From: Paenarthrobacter nicotinovorans
GTDB lineage: Bacteria > Actinomycetota > Actinomycetes > Actinomycetales > Micrococcaceae
Direction of reading: 5' to 3'
Length of the DNA stretch: 64,000 nt
Assembly: GCF_007670255.1 (NCBI RefSeq)
Contig: NZ_SZVS01000002.1
Location: forward strand, 1 to 64,000
Part shown: in pieces, positions 1-8,755 of the stretch
How the letters are laid out: every line of letters starts with the position of its first letter
Position numbering within the stretch: the stretch's first letter is position 1
The notes under the pieces: generated by a model
Told to the model about the DNA's origin: nothing
Seen by the model: only the letters and a program-made list of their open reading frames with translations
The model's database searches: none
Program-made: the position numbers and the translations under genes

Positions 1-4
1 AAAA

Positions 5-38
5 GGAAGCGACCCCGGACACAAACCGAGGCCGCTTC
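5..38 (-). terminator. Intrinsic terminator of the DeoR-family gene
   Basis: Inverted repeat with GGAAGCG/CGCTTCC outer arms and a partly paired GC-rich interior. Read on the minus strand it follows the regulator's stop codon and is succeeded by TTTT at the window edge, as an intrinsic terminator requires. Confidence 0.6.
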
Positions 39-68
39 CCCACGCCCATTGACAAAAGAAACTACATA

Positions 69-866
69 TTAGTTGGGGACGGCGTCGGCGATCCTGAGCC
101 TGGCCACGTTCTCCTCCAGCACCCTGCGCGCGTCATCGCCCAGCAAGGAATCCGTGATGAGCTCGTCAGCCTCTTCCAGCGCGGCGATCGAGGCAATGCC
201 AACCACGCCCCACTTGCTGTGGTCGGCAAGGACCACGGTGCTTCGTGCCGAGGACATGAAGGCGCGGTCTGTCTCGGCTTCGAGCAGGTTCGGGGTGGTG
301 AAGCCGGCCTGTGCGTCCATGCCATGCACCCCCAGGAAGAGGACATCGAGGTGCAGCTGTTTCAACGATGCCGTGGCGATCGGCCCCACCAAGGCATCGG
401 AGGGGGTGCGCTCGCCGCCAATCAGGATGACGGTGGAACCGAACCGCCCCGGACCGGAGGACGCGCCGTGGTGGAACAGGTCCGCGATCCGCACCGAGTT
501 GGTCACCACGGTGATCCGGGGACCGTTGACGAGTTCCTTGGCCAACGCCCAGGTGGTGGTCCCTGCGCCCAAACCAATGGCCATGCCCTCCTGGACCATG
601 GAGGCAGCTTCCACCGCGATCGCATGTTTCTCGGCCGTGAGCTGGGTCGATTTCAGCTCGAAGCCGGGTTCATGCGTGCTGGCGTCACCGGGCAGCTTGG
701 CTCCGCCGTGGATGCGTTCCACTCTGCCGGTTTCCTCGAGGGCCTCGATGTCGCGCCGCACGGTCATGGGGGAGACGCCCAGCAAGTGGGCGAGGTCGGA
801 GACCCGTACCACGCGCTCGCGCTGGACGGCTTCGATGATGGCGGAGTGGCGTGCTGCCTGAAGCAT
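69..866 (-). CDS. DeoR/GlpR-family transcriptional regulator
   Basis: A 265-residue DNA-binding repressor of the DeoR family, whose members usually sense a phosphorylated sugar. The N-terminal winged helix (about residues 5-57) contains the typical GVSPMTVRRDIEALE recognition helix followed by RIHGGA. The C-terminal DeoRC sensor domain carries GLGAGTTTWALAKEL near residue 98, the sugar-phosphate pocket loop. I start at 866 because AAAGG lies six bases upstream of that ATG; an in-frame ATG at 896 would add ten residues but has no ribosome binding site. It stands alone, downstream of acs on the same strand but behind that gene's terminator hairpin. No sugar operon adjoins it, so its target is unknown. 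Confidence 0.85.
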   Translation of the reverse strand: MLQAARHSAIIEAVQRERVVRVSDLAHLLGVSPMTVRRDIEALEETGRVERIHGGAKLPGDASTHEPGFELKSTQLTAEKHAIAVEAASMVQEGMAIGLGAGTTTWALAKELVNGPRITVVTNSVRIADLFHHGASSGPGRFGSTVILIGGERTPSDALVGPIATASLKQLHLDVLFLGVHGMDAQAGFTTPNLLEAETDRAFMSSARSTVVLADHSKWGVVGIASIAALEEADELITDSLLGDDARRVLEENVARLRIADAVPN

Positions 867-951
867 CAGGGCCTTTCTGGGAACCTCGTCAAACATGGGG
901 CTGGGTCTGGCACCAGTCTAGGCCGAGGTCCCCGTAAATAAGCGCTAAATA

Positions 952-995
952 CACGACGACGCCGCCCACCCCGGGAGGCGAGCGGCGTCGTCGTG
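952..995 (-). terminator. Terminator hairpin after acs
   Basis: Perfect 14-bp inverted repeat (CACGACGACGCCGC and its complement) around a 16-base loop, 18 bases past the acs stop codon. On the minus strand it is followed by TGTATTT. It separates acs from the downstream DeoR-family gene. Confidence 0.65.
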
Positions 996-1013
996 CGTTT
1001 GGACCCGGTGACG

Positions 1014-3059
1014 CTACTTACGCAGCGATTCCGCGATCTGGGTCATGATGCCGGGGTCTGCCAGGGTGGTGGCGTCGCCGGTATCGCGGCCTTCTGCGAT
1101 GTCCTTCAGGAGGCGGCGGACGATCTTGCCCGAGCGCGTTTTGGGCAGTTCCGGAACGATCAGCAGCTGCTTCGGCTTGGCGATCGGGCCGATTTCCTTG
1201 CCCACGTGGTTGCGCAGTTCCAGCACGGTTTCGTCACCGTTGTTTACGGCGTCGCCGCGGAGGATGACGAACGCGACGACGGCCTGGCCGGTGGTCTCGT
1301 CGGCGGCACCGACCACCGCTGCTTCGGCGACGGACGGGTGGCTCACCAGGGCGGATTCGATCTCGGTGGTCGAGAGGCGGTGGCCGGAGACGTTCATGAC
1401 GTCATCCACGCGGCCCAGGAGCCAAACATCGCCGTCTTCATCCTTCTTGGCGCCGTCACCTGCGAAGTACATGGCCTCGAACCGGGACCAGTAGGTGTCC
1501 TTGAAACGCTCGGGGTCGCCCCAGATGCCACGGAGCATGGAGGGCCACGGCTCGCGGACCACCAGGTAGCCGCCTTCGCCGTTGGCCACCGAAGCGCCGT
1601 TCTCGTCCACGACGTCCACGGCGATCCCGGGAAGCGGGACCTGGGCCGAGCCGGGCTTGGTGGCGGTGACGCCGGGAAGCGGTGCGATCATCTGGGCGCC
1701 GGTTTCGGTCTGCCACCACGTGTCCACGATCGGCGCGGGGTGTTCCTTCTTCCCACCGTTCTTGCCGGCGTTTCCGCCGATGACGTCCCGGTACCACATC
1801 CAAGCCTCGGGGTTGATGGATTCGCCCACGGAGCCAAGAACGCGGATGGAGGAGAGGTCGTACTTGTCCGGGATGTCACGGCCCCACTTCATGAACGTGC
1901 GGATGGCGGTGGGAGCGGTGTAGAGGATGGAGACCTTGTACTTCTCCACGATTTCCCACCAACGGCCCTGGTGCGGTGAGTCCGGGGTGCCTTCGTACAT
2001 GACCTGGGTGGCCCCGTTGACGAGGGGCGCGTAGGTGACGTACGAGTGGCCGGTGACCCATCCGACGTCGGCGGTGCACCAGTACACGTCCGTTTCCGGG
2101 TGGAGGTCGAACACGGACTTGTGTGTGTAGGCGCCCTGGGTGAGGTAGCCGCCGGTGGTGTGCAGGATGCCCTTGGGCTTTCCGGTGGTGCCCGAGGTGT
2201 AGAGGATGAAAAGCGGGTGCTCGGAGTCATGTCCGACGGCGGTGTGCTCGGTTCCAGCGACGCCCACGGTGTCGTCCCACCACAGGTCGCGGCCCTCGAC
2301 CCAGTTGACGTCCTCCCCGTTGCGCTTGACCACGACCACGTTCTGGACTGTGTGGCCTTCTTTGCTGAGGGCTTCGTCCACGGCCGGCTTCAGCGGGGAC
2401 GGCTTGCCGCGGCGGTAGGTGCCATCGGCGGTGACCACGAGCTTGGCTTCGGCGTCCTCGACCCGGGAGCGCAAGGCGTCGGCCGAGAAGCCGCCGAAAA
2501 CTACGGAGTGCACAGCGCCGATCCGAGCGCAGGCCAGGAGCGTGATAACGGCCTCGGGAATCATGGGCAGGTACACGGCCACGCGGTCGCCCTTGGCCAC
2601 GCCCAGGGCTTCGAACGCATTCGCGGCCTTCTTGACCTCTTCGGTCAGTTCCGCGTAGGTGTAGCTGCGGGTGTCGCCGGGTTCACCCTCGAAGTAGATG
2701 GCAACGCGGTCGCCCAGGCCGTTTTCGACGTGGCGGTCCAAGGCGTTGTAGGCGGCGTTGATTTCTCCGCCCACAAACCACTTGGCGAAGGGCGGGTTGG
2801 ACCAATCCAGGGTTTCGGTGAAGTCCTTGCTCCACGTCAGCAGCTCACGGGCCTGCTTCGCCCAGAACGCGGGGCGGTCGGCTTCGGCCTCTTTGTAGGC
2901 GTCCGCTGTTGCTACGGCGTTCGCGGCGAACTCGGCCGAAGGCGCAAACTTGCGGTTCTCGTGAAGGAGGTTTTCAAGGGCCTCTACGTGGGGGGCCTGA
3001 CCGTTCTGAGCCGTTGCAGCTGCAGCGGTGGCCGTGGATCCGGTGGTGTCCTGGGACAT
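1014..3059 (-). CDS. acs: Acetyl-coenzyme A synthetase
   Basis: AMP-forming acetate-CoA ligase of 681 residues, activating acetate through acetyl-AMP to acetyl-CoA in the cytosol. The adenylate-forming signature [11 protein letters not shown] is at residues 287-297; the C-terminal hinge motif [13 protein letters not shown] follows, and [11 protein letters not shown] contains Lys645, the residue that is reversibly acetylated in Acs of other bacteria. Length is normal for the family. The ATG at 3059 is preferred because GAGG lies seven bases upstream; an ATG five codons earlier overlaps that site. The gene is monocistronic, divergent from the membrane protein gene at 3488. An AcuC-type deacetylase at 30132 could reverse Lys645 acetylation, but that link is inference. 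Confidence 0.97.
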   Translation of the reverse strand: MSQDTTGSTATAAAATAQNGQAPHVEALENLLHENRKFAPSAEFAANAVATADAYKEAEADRPAFWAKQARELLTWSKDFTETLDWSNPPFAKWFVGGEINAAYNALDRHVENGLGDRVAIYFEGEPGDTRSYTYAELTEEVKKAANAFEALGVAKGDRVAVYLPMIPEAVITLLACARIGAVHSVVFGGFSADALRSRVEDAEAKLVVTADGTYRRGKPSPLKPAVDEALSKEGHTVQNVVVVKRNGEDVNWVEGRDLWWDDTVGVAGTEHTAVGHDSEHPLFILYTSGTTGKPKGILHTTGGYLTQGAYTHKSVFDLHPETDVYWCTADVGWVTGHSYVTYAPLVNGATQVMYEGTPDSPHQGRWWEIVEKYKVSILYTAPTAIRTFMKWGRDIPDKYDLSSIRVLGSVGESINPEAWMWYRDVIGGNAGKNGGKKEHPAPIVDTWWQTETGAQMIAPLPGVTATKPGSAQVPLPGIAVDVVDENGASVANGEGGYLVVREPWPSMLRGIWGDPERFKDTYWSRFEAMYFAGDGAKKDEDGDVWLLGRVDDVMNVSGHRLSTTEIESALVSHPSVAEAAVVGAADETTGQAVVAFVILRGDAVNNGDETVLELRNHVGKEIGPIAKPKQLLIVPELPKTRSGKIVRRLLKDIAEGRDTGDATTLADPGIMTQIAESLRK

Positions 3060-3487
3060 GGTGAACCTCATCATTCATCGATCTTTGCTGCGCGGAGCCC
3101 GCCGTTAGGTCCGCAGAGTACTGTCCGCCTTCCACACTATCGCCTCGAGACGTCCTACGTGTGCGTGGTCACAAACGCGGCAGCGAGCGGCACATTTTTA
3201 GCGCCGAATGGCACCTTGGGCGGCTGGGAAACGCTTACATGACGTACGACGCCGGTCCGCGCCCAGCGCTCTCAGCAGCCAAAACCGGTGCTGCTTTCTG
3301 TAAGCAACCTTGGAGTTCGCTGTGGGCGATGCCGTATGGCCGTTTTCGGCTAGAAGGCTGTCAGGGGGGTGGCATAGGCTGAAGAGGTCTTGGGACGCAC
3401 CCCCAGGCGTGTCCGGCGATCCTGCGGAATCCCGTGGAAATCACTGGACCGGACTGCCCAAGACGCCGCCGTACAAAGGAGAAATAC
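3060..3487. other. Intergenic region between divergent acs and membrane protein gene
   Basis: 428 bases that must hold promoters for both flanking genes. The short open frames inside lack ribosome binding sites and recognisable motifs. TGTGCGTGGTCACA near 3160-3173 resembles a CRP/GlxR site but is two bases too short. AAAGGAG at 3477-3483 is the binding site for the gene starting at 3488. Nothing else was recognised. Confidence 0.6.
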
Positions 3488-5002
3488 ATGAACCAGCTGA
3501 GCCCAGGACCGCACGACTCACAGCCGACGGGACCGGACACCACGGCTGGAACGGCCACTGGACCAGATGGCAAAGCTGCTGCCAGCCCTGCGCAATCAAC
3601 GCCTGCAGCATCAGGAAAAAGCGATGCCACAACCGGTGGCGCCACCAAGTTCGACGCCGTGGCCGGGCCCTTCACCATCCGGGACCTCACCGTCTTTGGT
3701 TCCACGCTCCTGATGTTTGTCGCGTCCCTTTTGCCCATGTTCGGCTCCCGCTACAACCTCTGGAACCTCGGCAACCTGTTCTTCCTGCTGCTCGGAATCA
3801 TCCTGCCGTTGGTCGTGGTGGCGCTCTTCGTCGCCCGCCGCTTGCAGCCGGGAACCATCGTCCGCGTCGGTTCGCTGTCCGTTGACCAATTCGCCTCCGT
3901 CACGGCATCCTTTGCCTTCCCTTTGTTCTTCCTGACCATCGCCAATTCGTTCAATGGGAGCGTCCTTCTGGGCTTGGTTGGTTCCGTGGGCCTGCTTGCC
4001 GCGACCGTCCTTGCCCCACACCTTCCCTTCCTCTCCGCCGACTTCAAGGGACGTGCCGAGACTCCGGCCCATGTGGTTGCCCGCGAAGCAGCCGTGCCCA
4101 GCCGCAAGCCTGCTGCTCCCAAAGCGCCGAAGGCACCTAAAGCGCCAAAAGCTCCCAACGCGAACACGTCGACCTCCACGCCAGGTGCCACCTTCGGTGC
4201 TTCCGGCGGGGGATCCTTCAGCGCCGGCACCTCGGGTGCGGGCGCGGGCTTCCCCGGAGCCTCTGCTGCTTACCCGGCTGCCGGCACTGCAACCGGTGCA
4301 ACCGCAGCCGCCCCTTCCCCCGCTGCCCCGGGCGCAACCGCAGCCAGTGCAACCGCCCCCGGCGCAGCTGCTGCCAGTGCCACCAGCGTGGGCGCACCCA
4401 GCCCCTTCGCTCCGCCAGCCAGCTACGGAAGCGAGCCGTCGCAGGCAACGGAAGCTCCCGCCGTCGTGCATTCTGCGGACAGCAAGCTCCCCGGCGAGCC
4501 AGCCGGTCAGGAACCTGTCGCAGGGAGCTCGGGTGCGGGCGCCTCGGCTGCGGTACCGGCAACTGAACGGGAGGGCTCTGCCAAGGATGCGCAGCCCGCT
4601 GAAGCTCCTGCAGCAGCACCGTCCGCTGCTGCAGAGCCGGCCACCACGCAGCATGCCCAGCAGCCTGCCGCCCAGCAGCCCGCTGCCCAGCAGCCATGGG
4701 CAGCCACCATGGCAACCCCGATCGTCTCCGGCGACACCCGCAGGGTCAGCGACACCATCGGTGCCACGGTCGATCCCGCGAGCCGCCCCGAGGAGTCCGA
4801 TGCGCCGCAGTATGAGGCGTTCTGGTTCGCGGTAGCCCAGCCGCGCACTGCCTACGACGAACGCACGGGCGCCCCGTCCTTCACCATCGAACCCGGTGGC
4901 TGGGTGCTCGCACTCGAAGACCGGGGCCATGAGTTCCTGGTCCAGGACACCGACGGCAAGCTGGGGGTTCTTCGGGAGCTCAGCAACATCGAACGCGGCT
5001 AG
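3488..5002 (+). CDS. Membrane protein with long Ala/Pro-rich region, function unknown
   Basis: 504 residues in three parts. A Thr/Gly/Ser-rich N-terminus (about 1-60) leads to four predicted membrane helices (about 67-85, 95-116, 136-154, 157-176). Next is a 250-residue Ala/Pro/Thr-rich stretch including a KAPKAPKAP repeat near 212-226 and AAQQP repeats near 400. The last 60 residues look folded ([27 protein letters not shown]). The ATG at 3488 has AAAGGAG five bases upstream; a frame-open ATG at 3434 lacks one. I do not recognise a named family. The architecture suggests a membrane anchor joined by a flexible linker to a small C-terminal domain. It sits just upstream of nth with an 11-base gap and may be cotranscribed. 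Confidence 0.8.
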   Translation: MNQLSPGPHDSQPTGPDTTAGTATGPDGKAAASPAQSTPAASGKSDATTGGATKFDAVAGPFTIRDLTVFGSTLLMFVASLLPMFGSRYNLWNLGNLFFLLLGIILPLVVVALFVARRLQPGTIVRVGSLSVDQFASVTASFAFPLFFLTIANSFNGSVLLGLVGSVGLLAATVLAPHLPFLSADFKGRAETPAHVVAREAAVPSRKPAAPKAPKAPKAPKAPNANTSTSTPGATFGASGGGSFSAGTSGAGAGFPGASAAYPAAGTATGATAAAPSPAAPGATAASATAPGAAAASATSVGAPSPFAPPASYGSEPSQATEAPAVVHSADSKLPGEPAGQEPVAGSSGAGASAAVPATEREGSAKDAQPAEAPAAAPSAAAEPATTQHAQQPAAQQPAAQQPWAATMATPIVSGDTRRVSDTIGATVDPASRPEESDAPQYEAFWFAVAQPRTAYDERTGAPSFTIEPGGWVLALEDRGHEFLVQDTDGKLGVLRELSNIERG

Positions 5003-5013
5003 GACGGGACGAC

Positions 5014-5808
5014 GTGGCCATCGCCGAAGCTGGTTCACTGCTCGCACTCAAGCGCCGGGCCCGCAAGATCAACAGGGTCCTCGCGGAAAAGTATCCGTAC
5101 GCGCACGCGGAGCTGGACTTCACGAATCCCTTCGAACTGGTGGTGGCCACGGTCCTGTCCGCCCAGACCACGGACGTGATGGTCAACCAGGTCACCAAGA
5201 TCCTGTTTGCCCGCTACCCCGATGCCCGGGCCATGGCCGAGGCCGACCCCGCTGAGCTGGAGGTGATTCTTCAGCCCACCGGCTTTTTCAGGGCCAAGGC
5301 CCGGAACGTACTGGCGCTCAGCACGCGGCTGGTGGATGAATACGACGGCGAGGTCCCCGGCAGGCTCGAGGACCTGGTGACGCTGCCCGGCGTCGGACGC
5401 AAAACGGCGAATGTTGTGCTGGGCAACGCCTTCGGAGTTCCCGGCATCACGGTGGACACTCACTTTGGACGCTTGGCCCGAAGGTTCGGCTGGACCACTT
5501 CGGACGACCCCGTAAAAATCGAGTTCGATGTAGCCGAACTGTTTGAACCGCGGGACTGGACCATGTTGTCGCACCGGGTGGTGTTCCACGGACGCCGGGT
5601 GTGCCATTCCCGGAAGCCGGCCTGTGGCGCATGCCCGGTGGCCAGCCTGTGCCCGAGCTACGGTGAAGGCGAAACAGATCCCGTCAAAGCCGCCAAACTG
5701 CTCAAATACGAGCTCGCCCCGGGCAACGAGGAACTGCTGGAAAAGCTGCTGGCCGAGACACACCGCGCCGCCGAGATCCGGATGGAATCGCAAAGGAGGC
5801 CCGGGTGA
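5014..5808 (+). CDS. nth: Endonuclease III (DNA glycosylase/AP lyase)
   Basis: Base-excision repair enzyme removing oxidised pyrimidines and cleaving the abasic site; 264 residues. The helix-hairpin-helix [12 protein letters not shown] contains catalytic Lys130, and VDTH carries the catalytic Asp148. The [4Fe-4S] cluster ligands are complete: Cys197, Cys204, Cys207 and Cys213 in the C-x6-C-x2-C-x5-C spacing. GTG start at 5014 after GGACGGGAC. Its final bases overlap the next gene by four (GTGA), so repair glycosylase and Nudix hydrolase are translationally coupled, as they are near each other in mycobacteria. The 45-residue tail beyond the cluster is slightly longer than in E. coli. Confidence 0.96.
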   Translation: MAIAEAGSLLALKRRARKINRVLAEKYPYAHAELDFTNPFELVVATVLSAQTTDVMVNQVTKILFARYPDARAMAEADPAELEVILQPTGFFRAKARNVLALSTRLVDEYDGEVPGRLEDLVTLPGVGRKTANVVLGNAFGVPGITVDTHFGRLARRFGWTTSDDPVKIEFDVAELFEPRDWTMLSHRVVFHGRRVCHSRKPACGACPVASLCPSYGEGETDPVKAAKLLKYELAPGNEELLEKLLAETHRAAEIRMESQRRPG

Positions 5809-6482
5809 CCGCGCTTGAGGAACTGACCGCCTTGGTGACAAGGTTCCAGGCCGGTCAGCAGGAGCACTCCGCCCTCTGGGACATGCTCCCCGTCACGGCC
5901 GAGACCAACCGTGCAGCTGCGGTGCTCATGCTCTTTGGCGTTCTTGACGACGTCCCCGCGGAGTCGGGCCGCCCCATCGCTCCGGCCGACCTTGACGTCC
6001 TGCTCCTGGAACGCGCCCACACCTTGGACGACCACCCGGGGCAAGTGGCCTTTCCGGGCGGCAGCGTGGACCCCGAGGACGAGTCCGTGGTGGCCGCTGC
6101 CCTGCGTGAAGCGGTGGAAGAAACAGGGCTGGATGCCAATGGTGTGCGCGTCCTTGGAGTTATCCCCGAGCTTGGACTCATTCGCAGCAACTTCCGCGTG
6201 ACCCCGGTATTGGCGTGGTGGGATGCTCCGTCCCCGGTCCGAGTGGTGGACTACGCCGAATCCGCGCAGGTTTTCCGGGTTCCTGTCCGCGACCTCCTGG
6301 ACCCTGCCAACCGGGTCACGGCCACGATTTCCCGCTTCGGGCGCACCTATACGAGCCCGGGGTTCACCATCAACGGCGTGGTGGTGTGGGGCTTTACGGG
6401 AATGGTCCTCAGCGGCCTTTTCGACGAGCTGGGGTGGACCGTTCCTTGGGATCGGGCCAAACTCCACGACATCGACCTCTGA
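5805..6482 (+). CDS. Nudix hydrolase, probable coenzyme A diphosphatase type
   Basis: 225 residues with a complete Nudix box at about 85-110 ([20 protein letters not shown] then EETGLD), which binds Mg2+ and cleaves nucleoside diphosphate derivatives. The preceding [20 protein letters not shown] matches the extra signature of the CoA pyrophosphatase subgroup, so hydrolysis of CoA or its thioesters to phosphopantetheine and ADP is likely. The GTG start overlaps the nth stop by four bases and has AAAGGAGG at 5791-5798 within nth. It converges on the YegP-like gene with 21 bases between the stops. Confidence 0.9.
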   Translation: MTALEELTALVTRFQAGQQEHSALWDMLPVTAETNRAAAVLMLFGVLDDVPAESGRPIAPADLDVLLLERAHTLDDHPGQVAFPGGSVDPEDESVVAAALREAVEETGLDANGVRVLGVIPELGLIRSNFRVTPVLAWWDAPSPVRVVDYAESAQVFRVPVRDLLDPANRVTATISRFGRTYTSPGFTINGVVVWGFTGMVLSGLFDELGWTVPWDRAKLHDIDL

Positions 6483-6503
6483 CGACGCCGCCGGTGGGAC
6501 CGT

Positions 6504-6704
6504 TCAGGCGGCCTTGCGGGCCGCCGTCGAACGATCCACGATCAGCCCCGTTGCCGCGTTTTCCCGAACGGCCTCGATCCCGGCCACAACGCCGTCCAGG
6601 TGTGGGAATGTTGGCGACTCCGCCACCACAGTCCCATCGGCGGCCGTGAGCCGGAACCGGTACCCCTGACCGTTGTCAGAGAGAATTTCAAACCTGCCTG
6701 CCAT
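6504..6704 (-). CDS. YegP/DUF1508-family small protein
   Basis: 66 residues forming one DUF1508 (UPF0339) repeat: FRLTAADGTVVAESPTF followed by GVVAGIEAVRENA. Family members are small alpha/beta proteins of unknown role, often as tandem duplicates; this one has a single copy. AGGGGGAA lies just before the ATG. Its upstream region contains a short perfect inverted repeat (6739-6756) and an AT-rich TATATT. Function cannot be assigned. Confidence 0.82.
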   Translation of the reverse strand: MAGRFEILSDNGQGYRFRLTAADGTVVAESPTFPHLDGVVAGIEAVRENAATGLIVDRSTAARKAA

Positions 6705-6738
6705 GCTTCCCCCTTATGATGCTTCCTTGCATGCCCCG

Positions 6739-6756
6739 GTGGACTGATAAGTCCAC
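6739..6756. repeat. Inverted repeat in the yegP-like 5' region
   Basis: Perfect 7-bp arms GTGGACT/AGTCCAC around GATA, 35 bases upstream of the YegP-like start codon and just downstream of a TATATT that could be its -10 box. It could be an operator or a 5' leader hairpin. Confidence 0.45.
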
Positions 6757-6876
6757 TTACCTAGTGAAAATATAGGGAAGCGGCGGCGAACCAAAGTCGC
6801 CCGTCATCCGCAGGTCATGGCACCTCATCCGGCGAGATGTGACTGGAAAGTCTGCACGCTTGCCGCTAATGTGCGG

Positions 6877-8565
6877 CTATTTCGCCTTGTCATAAGAGTC
6901 GACGACGGCCACACTCACCGGAAATTCCACGGGAATCGGTCCGAACATCAAGTCCTTGGCTGCAGCGGCGGACTCTTCGATGGCCCTGATGCACGCATCC
7001 ACGGCGTCATCGGGGGCGTGGACCATGACTTCATCGTGCAGGAAGAAGACGAGTTCCCCTGATGGTGCGCCTTCGGCACGCATGGTCCGCAACCGGCGTC
7101 GTAATTCCGCGAGCCAGCACGCTGCCCACTCAGCTGCCGAGCCCTGGACCACAAAGTTCCTGGTGAAGCGTCCGCGGGAGCGGGCCAGGTTGTCGGCCCG
7201 GCGTTGCTCCTCCGCAGTGGTTGATTGTTGGCTCCGGAGCCAACCGGCCGACGGCGGCGGGCTGCTTCGTCCGAGCCGCGTGGTGACAGTCCTGCCGGCT
7301 TCGCCTTCCCGCGCAGCCTGTTCCACGTACCCCACAGCGCGGGGATAAGTGCGTGCCAGTTGTGGCATGAGCCTGCCGGATTCGCCGGTGGTGGCACCGT
7401 AGATGGCTCCCAGCAGCGCGACTTTCGCTTTAGCCCGGTCGCCGCCGAACCCCTGGGCGGCGATGCCGGCGTAGAGGTCCTTGTCGCGGGCAGCCTCAGC
7501 CATCTTGGTGTCCTGGGCCAAGGCCACCAGAACCCGCGGTTCAAGCTGCGAGGCGTCAGCGACGATCAGCTTGTGGCCCGGGTCCGCGTGCACCGCCGCA
7601 CGGATGTTGCGGGGAATTTGCAGGGCGCCGCCCCCGCGCGAGGCCCAACGGCCCGACACCACGCCACCCACCACATATTCCGGGTGGAAGCGCCCGTCCC
7701 GCACCCACGCGTCCAGCCACGCCCAGCCGTTGGCGGTGTGGAGGCGGGAGAGTTTCTTGTAGGCGAGCAGGGGCTGGATGGCGGGATGCTTCGACTCCTG
7801 GAGCTCCCACTGCCGCGTACTCTTCACCTCGATGCCGTTGCGATGGAGCGCCCGCATGAGGTCCTGCGGCGAATCGGGGTTCAGGCCCGGGGAGTTGAGG
7901 ATGGTCCGGAGCTCAGTGCAGAGCCCTTCCAAAGCCGGAGGCCTGTTGCCGGGGGCCGGACGTGGGCCAAGGACATCAGCGAGGATCTGCTGGTGCAATT
8001 CTTCCCGCCAGGGAACGCCGGCGTGCTGCATTTCGACGGCGATGATCGCGCACGCCGACTCAGCAGCGAGCAACAACTGGAGCCTCTGCCTGCGCTGCTG
8101 GTCGCTGCCGACCTGTGCCAGCGCCTCTTGCTGGGCCGCGAATTCCGCTTTCAGTTCCGCCAGGCCTGCCTTGGGATCCGACGGCGTGGGGTCCTCAAAC
8201 AGCGCGCCTTGATCCGCGGAGGGCGGTGGCGGCTGAAGGATGCGGGGTGGGGTGTCGTCGTCCTGGGTGAGGTGAACCGCGTTCCGGGCGTAGTCCGTGT
8301 GGGCAGTGAATTCCGAATGTGCCAGTATCGCTCCGCAGAGCGCCAGGTCATGGCACCGCTCCAGCTCGATGCCGTGGTCCAGCAGTCCCGGATACCAGTC
8401 CTGGGCGCGGTGCCACACCCAGCGTGGCCGCTGGGTTTCGAGCTCACGGACGACGCCGGGCAACTCACCACGGGTGACGACGCGGGCGTCCGCAGTAGCT
8501 TTTCCTGCAGGAGAGATCCTCTGTATGGCTGCGCCGTCCGGGTGGGCGGCAAGCAGCAAGTACAT
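6877..8565 (-). CDS. Orphan family A DNA polymerase (annotated elsewhere as bifunctional exonuclease/polymerase)
   Basis: About 562 residues. The C-terminal half is a DNA polymerase I fold: motif A DASQLEPR (337-344), motif B RAKAKVALLGAIYG (377-390) with the O-helix in divergent form, and motif C HDEV (510-513) with catalytic Asp511. The N-terminal part occupies the place of the 3'-5' exonuclease, but its first strand (MYLLLAAHPDG) lacks the Asp-x-Glu metal ligands, so proofreading is doubtful. There is no 5' nuclease domain, so this is not PolA itself. Start at 8565 follows GGGACGC; an ATG at 8574 is nearly as good, and longer reading is unsupported. It diverges from the Tad operon. Repair or translesion synthesis is an inference. 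Confidence 0.88.
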   Translation of the reverse strand: MYLLLAAHPDGAAIQRISPAGKATADARVVTRGELPGVVRELETQRPRWVWHRAQDWYPGLLDHGIELERCHDLALCGAILAHSEFTAHTDYARNAVHLTQDDDTPPRILQPPPPSADQGALFEDPTPSDPKAGLAELKAEFAAQQEALAQVGSDQQRRQRLQLLLAAESACAIIAVEMQHAGVPWREELHQQILADVLGPRPAPGNRPPALEGLCTELRTILNSPGLNPDSPQDLMRALHRNGIEVKSTRQWELQESKHPAIQPLLAYKKLSRLHTANGWAWLDAWVRDGRFHPEYVVGGVVSGRWASRGGGALQIPRNIRAAVHADPGHKLIVADASQLEPRVLVALAQDTKMAEAARDKDLYAGIAAQGFGGDRAKAKVALLGAIYGATTGESGRLMPQLARTYPRAVGYVEQAAREGEAGRTVTTRLGRSSPPPSAGWLRSQQSTTAEEQRRADNLARSRGRFTRNFVVQGSAAEWAACWLAELRRRLRTMRAEGAPSGELVFFLHDEVMVHAPDDAVDACIRAIEESAAAAKDLMFGPIPVEFPVSVAVVDSYDKAK

Positions 8566-8623
8566 GCGTCCCATTCTGCCCTGTTGGAAGGACTGCTGCT
8601 GTGCACTCTTCAGCCCGGGACGT

Positions 8624-8677
8624 GCCGGGAACGGCGGCCTGTGGCGCCTGACTAGTCCTCCACAAGCCGTTCCCGGC
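8624..8677. repeat. Strong hairpin in the pol/tad divergent region
   Basis: Perfect 12-bp arms GCCGGGAACGGC/GCCGTTCCCGGC with a further internal TGTGG/CCACA pairing. It lies between the polymerase start (8565) and the TadZ start (8756), so it would fall in a 5' leader of one of them or act as an operator. Confidence 0.5.
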
Positions 8678-8755
8678 TGCAAAGGGGCGGGCTTTTTGCA
8701 CATACGGTCCTTTGGGGGCTTATCCGGGCTTGGGGGGTTGGGCGAGGGTGTTGTC

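Noticed and set aside
3158-3176. CRP/GlxR site upstream of acs
   Set aside because: TGTG-N6-CACA spacing is two bases short of the consensus, so it is not called.
3161-3382. Open frame of 73 codons in the acs intergenic region
   Set aside because: No ribosome binding site, no recognisable domain, and codon use unlike neighbours.
6877-8565. DNA polymerase I (polA)
   Set aside because: No 5' nuclease domain and no proofreading motif; too short for PolA.
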